Shown here one piece after another: positions 1 to 9,967 of a DNA stretch of 64,000 nucleotides (positions are counted from its first letter, which is position 1; every line of letters starts with the position of its first letter). Under the pieces are notes generated by a model. That model did not search any database. It was not told where the DNA came from and worked only from the letters and a program-made list of their open reading frames with translations. The stretch comes from Blattamonas nauphoetae (lineage: Eukaryota > Preaxostyla > Oxymonadida). The stretch lies in assembly GCA_033064195.1 (NCBI GenBank), contig JARBJD010000130.1, forward strand, positions 62,001-126,000. The letters are read 5' to 3'. The position numbers were made by a program, and so were the translations under genes.

Positions 1-59
1 ATTGCACGATCCTTCTTTCGTTCTGCTTTAATGAGTTTTGGAACCTGCGGATGCTCGGC

Positions 60-1020
60 ATCATCACTGTATGCTTCATTTTTTCAATTTCACCTCTTTT
101 TGCCAACTTTTTTGACTTGATCCTGATCGCGCTCCATCTCTGTTCCGTTTCCACTTCTTCGACATTTTATTCCGTTCTCTACTTTCTTCATTATTGATTC
201 ATCTGTTTTCATACTTTTTCTCTCTTATTCTTATTCAGGTGTCACCGTAGTGAACATTTCATCACTTCTCCAATTTTTACATTGTATGTTGCTTATTATC
301 GTTCACAACATCCTTCTTTATTCTCTTCTTCTCTTTGTTTCACTTCCTCTTGTCACCATTTTTCATGTTCACCTCTTTTCCCTCTTTTTAGGTTCGATCT
401 CAGTCATCTTTCCAACTTGGAACTTTCCGGTAATATTGAGTATGTCACTCTCATTCTCTTCTTTCTTTCTTCTGTTTTCTTCCATTTTCATATGTTTTGT
501 TCCTTCTTTTCTTCAGGTATTCTCAGATTGAACAGATCATCGATTGCATCGTTTTTTACCTTGTATGTTTCCGATTATCGCTTTAAACAACTTTCTTTCT
601 TCTCTTCTTTTCTTTCTTCAACTTGTTTTGATTCTCGTTTTCTCACTTTCACCTCTCTTTACAACTTTTTAGGTTCAATCAAGATTGCCGCGGCATCTTT
701 GCACTTTTCCGTCTTCGTCATCATTTCGTTCTTATTCTCTTCTTTCTTTCAGCTTTTCACTTTCATTTTCATCATTTCCGTCTCTTATTCTTTCCTAGAT
801 CATACCGTATTGAACCGATCAACAACTTTCGCAATTTTGATTTGTATGTTGTTTCATCTCTCTTCAAACTTACTTGTTTCTTCTCTTTTTGTTATTTGTT
901 CAATTCTTTTCATCGTCATTTTTTCACGATCATCTCTTTTTCCCTCTTTTTTCACTCTTTCAGAACCATGCTCACATCTCTGCACTTCTCCATGTTTTTG
1001 ATCATTTCACCATGATTTTC
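60..1020 (+). repeat. Diverged tandem repeat, period about 280 bp
   Basis: Two anchor words recur at regular spacing on this pyrimidine-rich strand. TTGTATGTT occurs at about 283, 561 and 842, and a TTCACCTCTTTTT-like word at about 90, 369, 648 and 932. At least three to four units are present, well diverged from one another. Long Phe/Ser-rich open frames across it are a by-product of T-rich composition and I do not call them genes. Confidence 0.7.
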
Positions 1021-1962
1021 ACCTTATTTTAGACTTATTCTCTTCATTTTCATTCCTTATTTCACTTCCTTTTCAACCGTTCTCATTTCATTTTTGTGGT
1101 CACTACTCCGCATCCATTTTCTCATTGTTTATTGAGTTGTTTCACTTCACTCATGTTTGTTTCGCTCAACCTTTTTTCTCAATTACAATGCGCAAATTTC
1201 CACTAATTTACTGACACTCCTGTCTTCCAGGATCTCACACACAACGATCATCTCGTATCTTTTCACTTCATCTCATTTTGATCATTTCACTTGTTTCTTT
1301 CCACTCTTTCTTGTTTTTTAATGTCATTAAAATACGTGATCAGTCTCTGCTCTCATTATTTACATCGGATTTCACGTCATTCTCAAGATCTACATTTCAC
1401 CAGTTTGTATTGAATCTGCCCGTTTCGTTTTAGCTTGTTTCGATCTCTTTTCATCCAATTAAGAGCAAAAACAGTCAAAAGTCAATATCGTGAAGTGCTA
1501 ATAAGCGACAACGGTCGCCAAAATGACTCGTGAGATGTGGAAACTGAGAGGTAAATACGAGCGAATGAAGTGTCAAACGTGGAAGGTGAAATGAGAGAAG
1601 AAAGACGTTGAAATGGTCGGAACTTAGACAAACAGTGAAATGTTAAGAACGAAAAAATGACAAAAAAGTGAAATTTTGAAAGAACTAATGAACCAAAAAT
1701 TCTGAAAATTCAGCCACAGCCTTCTCGAATGGTGAGAACGGAAGGGCGATATGTGTTAATTCGAGAAAAAAGTGATGTGAGGAAAAGGAGTGCGAAAATG
1801 TGACGTGAAAAGGTGTGTGCAAAAACACTATATAAGAACACAAGCCGTGCGGGGACGACTTATGTTCGTTAAAATGCTTGAAATATGAAGTGGTTGAAGC
1901 GAAAATAGCGAAAACTGAAAACTCGTGAAAAAAAGTGTGAAAGTGTTGAACATGAAAGTGAA

Positions 1963-1996
1963 CGTTCGGAGATGCGCCAAAGGGCGTCTCCGAGCG
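1963..1996. other. GC-rich hairpin, 15-bp stem
   Basis: CGTTCGGAGATGCGCC is followed by AAA and then GGGCGTCTCCGAGCG. The two halves pair over about 15 bases with a small A-rich loop and one or two G-T wobbles. It stands out as a GC-rich island in AT-rich DNA. It could be a transcription end signal, a small structured RNA, or chance; no neighbouring gene decides this. Confidence 0.55.
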
Positions 1997-2704
1997 TTTT
2001 GAAGTGCAAGATCGTCATTAGACGATGAAAGCTGACCTGAACATGATAACCGTGAAAGCGTATACCGTTTTTCTAAAATTCGGAAAAATTCAAAAAAATC
2101 ATGGTGGGTCGGATCAAACTTTTTTTTCGAAAGTGTTTTTTCGCGAAAATTTCCCCATCCAAAATGATGAACTAATTATGTGGAGTCATAAAAAATGTGT
2201 TTTAGAGATATAGTGGTTCATAGTAGAGAAATATGAGCATCGACTTTTTCGACCTATTTTGGACCACAGAACGGTACGTAGCGCCACGAATTCCCTACCG
2301 ATTTTCATCGGGATTGTTTTGATCGACGACCGACGTTGTCTCCGAGATTTTAGAATTGTTTTCGATTTTTTTCGAAGTGATTCAACTGTTGGTTTCAATG
2401 GATTTGTGTGAAAATGGAAAAACTCGAAAAATCGATTTTGACCTGAACATTTTTGATCTCATTGTTGACAAGAATCAATTCAAACAACGTTCGGAATCAT
2501 TCAAATCGATTCTGAGCATTTGAAGGTCAGGTGGACCTCTCAAATAATTGCTGATTGTGCAATTGGGGTTTCTGGGAATCCAAATTTGCTTTGAAAGAAC
2601 AACAGAATGATCAGGCCGATTGTTGTGTCAATCGGCATGATGATTTTGCACAGTAGTATCGTCTATACCAACGTGGTTCCCAATTCGTTCTATACACTAC
2701 TTCT

Positions 2705-2795
2705 CTGTTCATTTCTGAACGATCATGTTCATTTCTGAACAATCAAAATACATTTCTGAACAATTATGTTCATTTCTGAATAATTAAAATACAAT
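2705..2795 (+). repeat. Short tandem repeat, about 20-bp period
   Basis: Four copies of CATTTCTGAA(C/T) lie about 20 bases apart, separated by GATCATGTT- or AATCAAAATA-type spacers. The copies alternate between two spacer types. The mirror copy is 30460-30551. Confidence 0.7.
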
Positions 2796-3149
2796 TCAGA
2801 ACTAGTCGAGCTGTAATTTGCCTTTTCAGCATGTGGATCAGGATCATCCCATGATTCCCACAAAATAGAAATGAAGTGTTATACATGGCTGACCTGACTG
2901 GAAATCTCGAAAATCGAGAAATTCGACTGACAGTCACTGACTTGAGTTTTTTTTTAATTATGGGTCGGATCTCGGAGAAATTGAAGTTTTTCCGATGATC
3001 TAGATCTTCCATCTATGAGTAAAAAAGTGATATATTGTCGGTCAAAATAGTCGTAATACCTGTTTTAATGTCTAAATCCTGTAATTTGGCGTTTTTCGAA
3101 TTTAGACCATTTTTGTGGGAGGATCTGCCACTGACTGTCAGTCGTTTTT

Positions 3150-3296
3150 CACTGACATGAGCGTTTTTCTCACTATATAGGGCATTCTTGAAACTAAAAG
3201 TTGAAAAATATCATGGAGGGAAGTGAGAAGAATGTGTGGCCACAACAAGCCAGTCATAATTCACTATAGTTGTCGAGAAAAAGGCTCATGTCAGTG
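3150..3296. repeat. Short inverted repeat, 22-bp arms
   Basis: CACTGACATGAGCGTTTTTC at 3150 is matched in reverse complement at 3275-3296 with one mismatch over 22 bases and a 103-base loop. The word CTCATGTCAGTG at the right arm is also the exact place where the spacer copy of the ABC block starts (about 9113-9128). The motif therefore sits at a duplication boundary. It may be a MITE-like foldback or a recombination junction. The mirror copy is 29959-30105. Confidence 0.7.
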
Positions 3297-4137
3297 TTTT
3301 TTAGGGACTGTCAGTGACTTGACTTTGTCAGTTATGTGTAACTTTATTGATCGCTTTTCAACTTCATATTATTCATTCATACACTTCATACACACTCATT
3401 TTATCTGAATTTTATTACTTTTTCCAACCAAACACCTCAATCGCGAGAAATCGCTGTTTTACATCCCTAACTTTTTATGGATCCTCTATCCGATAGAGGG
3501 CTCCTTTCCTTCTCTTCCTTCTCCTTTGGCTTCCAAATTCCTATATATTTGCTCAAACTGTATTAGGAAATCGAATACTACGCTCATTTTCACCTCTCTC
3601 CAACTGAGATCTTCAAAGAGATGGAGACTCGCTCCTTTGCCAATTTAGTGTCCATCGATCGCTTGAATGTTTGAATACAGATGGTATCACATCGTATATC
3701 CTGTTTTTTCATTCATTTTGTTTTGTAACAACAGTTTCTTCTCATCATCATCTTCAATCTCTCTCACAGCTCGCCGTTCTCTGCCTTCGTCTCGTTCGTT
3801 CCTTTCTCCCTCTCTACGATCGTCTGACACATGCGGTGTCATATTCCTTTTGCGATCATTCGTTTCAAACTGCGGGAATCACACATTGGACAGTTCACGA
3901 TCTTCCACCAATGACTTCTTCCACACTCCGAGCTCATCCGACTACTTTTCCTCTGCAAAACATCCTTATATCGGATAAAACATTCGCTCAATTCGCTGAT
4001 GTCGCCGTGTCTACTCAGCTTTCAGCGTTGACATTCAATCGCCTTTCTGACGCGCCTCTAATCTCGATTCTGAACAAAAAGTCCTTTTTCTTTATCTCCG
4101 TGTGTTCTTAATTTGATTTTTCATCTTTAATGCTGTT
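3297..4137 (+). other. 5' part of the duplicated ABC block (copy A)
   Basis: This region is shared with 9128-9967 and, in reverse complement, with 29118-29958. An open frame at about 3671-4111 is kept in both A and B copies with few changes, but in overlapping frames. It reads as a Ser/Phe/Leu-rich peptide that I do not recognise. It may be an upstream part of the transporter gene, a leader, or not coding. Comparing substitutions by codon position between A and B would tell. Confidence 0.4.
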
Positions 4138-6682
4138 TTGTCAGTTTGTCTTCCCAACTTTCACAACGCAAAGACACTCGTAATCGCAGAAGAAATAGTC
4201 GTGCAACGATACATTGCAGAACTCTCTGAATCGAAATATGTTAAATTAACCTGCAATCTGTTCTCCCCGCTATTCATAGGAATGTCTGTGTTGTTTTATT
4301 GGATCATGGTTTCCAGGTCTCTCTCTACTGAACATCTTCAGTTCGTGTGCTGTTTGACATTGATTTCATTGGTTTCTACGTTCAGAACAGTCTTGTTAAC
4401 GGAGTTTGAATGAACAGATTGGGACGAATTTGGAAGGGCGCAACGGAGTCGCCTTCCAAGGGAGTTATATCCATTCAGCATCATTGTCTGTGCCTTGTGC
4501 CGTATACGGCAACGATCCAATCAATTTTGCGACAGTTGTGATGCCCAACATAGGCTATTTGATGATGATCACGACGATGCCGACCACGACACTTCCGATG
4601 TACCTGGAGGCCCTGCTGATGATTCTTATCGAAACAAATCATCTCTCACCCTTTCTGTATCTTCCAGAAATGGAGGAAGTTGTGGAAATAGCTGAAACAA
4701 GGCTTCCAGAGCCTGCGTATAAATCACAAATTAGAGGAGAAACACACGACGGCATAACATCCTAAGATAAACCACAATCGAACGAAATGAATATAACCGA
4801 ACTCTCCCCACAAGAAACGCTGACGAGACTCCAGTTGAGTCCAATAGCCTTCAGCTGTACAACAAACGCTGACGGACCACCAAAAACACCATTCGAGGGA
4901 ATGTCACTTTACACGCGGAGTATGGTGAAGAGGAACACAACTAGGCGGATCGTGTGTGTACACTGGAGCCAGATTTCAAGATCTTCGCAGCCGGCGATGT
5001 GATAGCGATTGGAGAGAAGGGAGTGAACATGAGTGGAGGACAGAAGGCGAGAATCCAGCTTGCTCGTGCAGTATACTCGGACAAAGACATTTTCATCATC
5101 GATGACGCACTCTCCGCAGTCGATGCTCGTGTTGGGCGATATCTGATGGACGAGTCCATCTGTGGCATGCTGAAGGGTGAGACTGTCATTCTGATGACCA
5201 ACCAGCTACAGTTCCTCGACAGGGCGAAGTGATTGCGTTGGAGAACGGAAGAATCCCAGCACAGTGAACATACGCCGAGAGAAGCGCGCAAGGAGTGAAC
5301 TTTGACGACTTCACCATCAAATCCGACAGAAAAGACGCGAAATAGAAACAGAAGAAGGTCGAAGTCAAAGAAGCGGAGAAGACAGACGATGACAACGCGA
5401 AGCAGATCATTACAGAAGAACAGGAAACAGGCGGGATCAAGTTCATGTCGTTTGGGAAGTATCTTCGCATTCTCATGCCGCTTGACGTCGTGATCCTATT
5501 CTTGCTTCATGATGTGGCCGCCGAAGCTGTCAGCCTCGTGTCCACGTGCTGGTTGGGCAATATCAGCAACCCGATGGCGATGGGAGGGATGGGCTTTTGG
5601 TGGAAGATTGGGGTGGATGGATTTCTAGTGCTGGGTCTTCTGGTTCTGCTGATGCTTCGTTCTGCGATGACTGCAGGAGCAGTTGGGCGTTCGGCTCGCG
5701 TGGACCACAACAAGTTGATGGACCACGTGATGAGCTGTGCGTCGTCGTTCTTCGACACGACGCCGATGGGCCGCATTCATGTCGATTGCTCGTTCTCTTG
5801 TTCTGTCGCACTTTACGGAAACGATTTAGGGAGAAGGTCTGACGACGATCCGAAGCCATGGACGGGAAGAGGAATGGAAGGACAAGTTCTTTGAGGTGAA
5901 CGACGACATGTCAGTGCCGTTCATGCTGTTCCGGGAGGGCCAGAAGTGGGCGTCGCTGTATGCGTCTGTGATCTCGTCGTTCGAGCGAGTTGACTTCTCA
6001 TCGCTGAAACTGCCTCAGGAACCGTCGACGCACGAAGTGGAAGTGCCTGAAACTAGGCCAGCGAAGGGAGACTGCCGATTTGAAGACGTACAAAACAATT
6101 ACCGTCCTGGTCTGCCGTTCGTGCTGAAGGGGGTGATCTTCGGCATCACAGGAGGGGAGACGATTGGGGTGTGTGGGCGGACAGGAGCAGGAAAGTCGTC
6201 GCTTCTGTTAGTTCTGTTCCGACTTGTTGAGCTGGACCCGAAGTTGGCGCTGATGATGATTAACATGAAGACAGGATTCCCAGTTTATGCAGACCCGAAC
6301 GAAGAGCCAAACATCGGACGACCGGATTTCGATAGTGGTGGAAATGATTGAGATGCGGGAGATTGTGGCGGGTCTTCCGCTTGGGCTGGACTCACATGTG
6401 GCGGAGGGAGGAAGCAACTTCTCAACTGGCCAGCGACAACTGTTGTGTGTTAGGCGAGCGATTCTGAACAATAGCCGAGTGGTTGTGATGGACGAAGTGA
6501 CAGCGAATGTTGATGTGGATACAGACGCGAAGATTCAGCGGACGATTCGGGAGAAGTTCGGAGACAAGACAGTGTTTGTTATTGCTCATCATTTGAACAC
6601 GATCATGGATTTGTCGCGGATTTTGGTCACTTCACCATACAGTCTTATCGAGATCTCCATTCACACCAAAACGACGACATGA
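4122..6682 (+). pseudogene. ABCC/MRP-type ABC transporter, broken (copy A)
   Basis: Fragments in several frames keep the order of a full ABCC exporter: membrane helices (about 4138-4640), the first nucleotide-binding domain, a second membrane domain (about 5445-5760) and the second nucleotide-binding domain. The first nucleotide-binding domain keeps the signature SGGQKARIQLARA (about 5032), the Walker B FIIDDALSAVD (about 5092) and an H-loop-like Gln, but I find no Walker A for it. The second has Walker [10 protein letters not shown] (about 6178), the signature STGQRQL and Walker [13 protein letters not shown] (about 6480). At about 2.5 kb it is far shorter than the usual 4 kb and lies in at least five frames, so it is a pseudogene. 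Known members export conjugates and other solutes across membranes. The second half is GC-richer than the first. Confidence 0.88.
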
Positions 6683-6828
6683 AGGTTAAACTGAGATAAT
6701 AAACAATAATATTGCCTACTGTTGATTGATTGTGCTGTAGTGGAGATGCGGAAGTTGATCTGACCCAAAGTGAAAGGTCAAAAAAGTGACTGACTACTGA
6801 CACGCCTTTTCTCCTAGTCACCCATGTA

Positions 6829-8676
6829 CAGTCCTTTTCAAAAAGATGTTCAACTGGTTCAAAAAGATGGCTGATCGACACGATACCCTCGCCCACAATA
6901 CTGATTTTCCTCTTCTGACCACTTTCCACCCCTGACTCATCTCTCGTTTTAGAATGCCTGCATGGACAGATAGTGACAAAAAAGATGGTCTGTCTTATTT
7001 TTCGCCAAAAATGTGCACATTTTGTCGAGATTTTCAGCATTTTCATTTTTTTCAACATTTTGCTCTCATCCTTCTTCTTTCTTTCAAATAGAACAAGATC
7101 CTTCCTCCAATTGAGATCTTATTTGGTGAATCGCTGTTTTATCACTGATAAAGTCATGCTTTATTAAATTTCGATCTCGTCCATTCAGCCGTGGCAATTT
7201 GGAATGTATGTCAATTGTTTGTTCTTTTCTCATACTTCTCTATTGCACGCCCTGTATGTAGACAGTTCCCCGTATCCTTTCATCCGTTCTAATGTGACAT
7301 CAAACTCGCAATCTGTTGATGAACTCTCGTTCTGACGCTCTCTCGTCATCGTCCTTAATCTGGTTTTCACATGTTTTCTCTTTTATGCTCATCATTTAAT
7401 ATAGATCTCTCAACTAATTTTGGCAAAACAATCAGTTGTCCAATACTTGCATGCTTGTATCCGCAAAGCTCTCAATACACTGCCAATATCCCTCATAGAA
7501 CTTCATTTCACAATCCAACACGGTCAGTCTCTTCGTGTATTCTCTTCACTCATTTTCATCGCTCTTACACTCCCTGCTTGTTTCAAAACAGTCACATCAC
7601 GAGATCCTCATCCAGATCTTTAGATGCACACTTGATGTTTGATGTAACTTGTACTTTTTCTGACAAAAATTATCATTCATCTTCATTTTTTATGTCAAAA
7701 AGGGAAAATAAAATCGATACGGTTCAACATTTCGATTCAATACCTTCTGATCTCTTTTCTCCTTGAAACATTTTTTCTTGTCGATCCAATTTCTTGGTCC
7801 CAACACAGACACTCATTTCCATCTTGATTTAACTTTATTTGCGTTTCTGACTTTTCAAATGACAAGATCATCTTCTTTCGTGAAGTGACAGTTGTTGAAT
7901 TGATATGTCATAAAACTGCAAGAAAAATATAGAGAGGAGATTAATCAAAGAGAATGAACGAGACTAACCGTGAAAGCAAGCATGAATATGGATACTTGGA
8001 ATGATATGACTTATTTTCAATGTCGAGATGGGAACACGAGGAATACTATAGAACACACAAAGCATGATCGAGATGACTGCATGTAATGATGAGAATAAAC
8101 CAAGAAACCTAATGAAAACGCGATAGTGGCTATACGATGAAAGATGGGCACGACGGGTGTTAGAAAAGTCCAGAACAGTCTGCAGTCCGTTTAAAAACTA
8201 CCGGACCATCTGGATCTGCGCCGAACAGACGAATCGAGGATGGGAACCTCTGTGAATAGAGCAAACAATTGACATACATTCCAAATTGCCACGGCTGAAT
8301 GGACGAGATCGAAATTTAATAAAGCATGACTTTATCAGTGATAAAACAGCGATTCACCAAATAAGATCTCAATTGGAGGAAGGATCTTGTTCTATTTGAA
8401 AGAAAGAAGAAGGATGAGAGCAAAATGTTGAAAAAAATGAAAATGCTGAAAATCTCGACAAAATGTGCACATTTTTGGCGAAAAATAAGACAGACCATCT
8501 TTTTTGTCACTATCTGTCCATGCAGGCATTCTAAAACGAGAGATGAGTCAGGGGTGGAAAGTGGTCAGAAGAGGAAAATCAGTATTGTGGGCGAGGGTAT
8601 CGTGTCGATCAGCCATCTTTTTGAAACAGTTGATCACATTTTTGAACCAGTTGAACATCTTTTTTGAAAAGGACTG
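6829..8676. mobile_element. Tc1/mariner-like non-autonomous foldback element (left arm)
   Basis: Terminal inverted repeats of 393 bp (6829-7221) and about 415 bp (8262-8676) start with CAGTCCTTTTCAAAAAG and end in its complement. The element is flanked by TA on both sides (6827-6828 and 8677-8678), as in Tc1/mariner insertions. The spacer copy of the ABC block reads CACCCATGTA then TAAATTC at 13112-13130, where this copy reads CACCCATGTA then CAGTCC. That fixes the left boundary exactly. The right terminal repeat is about 21 bases longer because of one internal insertion or deletion. The 1.04-kb centre (7222-8261) has no transposase; the open frame at 7371-7766 shows no recognisable domain. 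Confidence 0.85.
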
Positions 8677-8936
8677 TAAAAAGCCACAAATATCAACAAT
8701 TGCCACATTATACTGGATTACCGTCACAGAACTGTCGGTTGAACTTCGAATTTCCCTCATTATCCTCTTCTTCAAGGAAATGAGAAAAGATCTCTGACCC
8801 ACAAACAAAAAGCCCGAAGTCATGACAGTCAACGCACTTTCTAAAAAATAGGTCTGTCAAGTCAAGTCAGACAGGTATATTGAAATCAAGATTGATTCGA
8901 CATAAAAAATATCATGAGTGTGGATTGGCGTTCGAA

Positions 8937-9116
8937 CTACGGGATGACATTGAAGAGTGGCATGGATGGAATTGAAGATTTTTCTGATTGATCATCTTTC
9001 TTTTTGGGTCGTTTTGGAGTCCTGGTTTGGTTATCATCAGTTTCAGCTGTGGGGGGCTCCTTTTCTGGCGTTGTTGGTTGGCTTCTTTTCAGTTTATTAA
9101 CAATAACTTTTGGCTC
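8937..9116 (-). pseudogene. 3' fragment of the CR-type NTPase/OTU gene
   Basis: This is the last 60 codons, including the stop, of the gene that is complete at 19021-24321, copied as part of the palindrome arm. It ends abruptly at the inner palindrome breakpoint, where the ABC block copy B starts with GGCTCATGTCAGTG. It cannot make the NTPase or the protease domain. Confidence 0.9.
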
Positions 9117-9967
9117 ATGTCAGTGTTTTTTAGGGACTGTCAGTGACTTGACTTTGTCAGTTATGTGTAACTTTTTTGATCGCTTTTTATTCTCACGTTA
9201 TTGCTTCCTTCACTTCATACACACTCATTTTATCTAAATTTTGTTTCTTTTTTCTTTAGAACACCTGAATCGTGAGAAATCGCTGTTTTACATGCCTAAC
9301 TTTTTTATGGATCCTCTATCCGATGGAAGGCTCCTTTCCTTCTCTTCCTTCTCCTTCGACTTCTAATTCCTGTTTGTTTGAACAAACAGTCTTAAGAAAG
9401 GGAGTATCATGTTCATTTAACCTCCTTCCAACTGAGATCTTCAAAGAGGTGGAAACTCGCTCCTTTGCCAATTTAGTGTTCATCGATCGCTTGTATGTGT
9501 GAATACAGATTGTATCACATCCTATATCCTGTTTTTTCATTCATTTTGTTTTGTACCAACTGTTTCTTCTCATCATCATCTTCAATCTCTCTCACAGCTC
9601 GCCGTTCTCTGCCTTCGTCTCGTTCGTTCCTTTCTCCCTCTCTACGATCGTCTGACACATGCGGTGTCATATTCCTTTTGCGATCTTTTGTTTCAAACTG
9701 CGGGAATCACACGTTAGACAGTTCACGATCATCCACCAATGACTTCTTCCACCCTCCGAGCTCTTCCGACAACTTTTCCTCTGCAAAACTCTCTTATATC
9801 TGATGAAACAACCGCTCAATTCACTGATGTCGCCGTATCTACTCAGCTTTTTTCTTTGACATTCAATCGCCTTTCTGACGCGCCTCTAATCTCGATTCTG
9901 AACAAAAAGTCCTTTTTCTTTATCTCCGTGTGTTCTTTATTTGCTTTTTTCATCTTTAATGCTGTTT
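9113..9967 (+). other. 5' part of the duplicated ABC block (copy B)
   Basis: Diverged direct copy of about 3283-4137 with scattered substitutions and small insertions or deletions, clearly older than the palindrome. It starts exactly at the CTCATGTCAGTG word that forms an inverted-repeat arm in copy A. A Ser/Phe-rich open frame at 9495-9803 and an overlapping one at 9499-9717 correspond to those in copy A. No function is recognised. Confidence 0.5.

Larger units (their letters stand above)
1021..3149. other. Unassigned arm sequence, left
   Basis: This is AT-rich DNA with no open frame I would call a gene. It contains a perfect-looking hairpin (1963-1996), a short tandem repeat (2705-2795) and several copies of the words CACTGAC and GTCAGTG that reach the inverted repeat at 3150. 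The mirror copy is about 30106-32239. Confidence 0.6.
1..9116 (+). repeat. Left arm of a giant inverted repeat (palindrome)
   Basis: The sequence from base 1 to about 9116 reappears as the reverse complement of about 24146-33262. Paired landmarks add up to 33254-33263 along the whole arm (base 1 pairs with 33262, base 9116 with about 24146), so the arms differ mainly by a handful of one-base length changes, mostly in homopolymers. The only large disagreement is the 1.04-kb centre of the mariner-like element, which is flipped. The arm reaches the window edge, so the true palindrome may be longer. Confidence 0.97.

Noticed and set aside
250-1001. Overlapping Phe/Ser-rich open frames in the left arm and their mirror at 32260-32981
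   Set aside because: They follow T-rich composition and a 280-bp tandem repeat, overlap in two frames, and show no domain.
7371-7766. Open frame in the centre of the mariner-like element (also at 25145-25600)
   Set aside because: It has no catalytic motif or known domain, and the two copies differ in length because of one base in a poly-A run. It is not kept as a gene.
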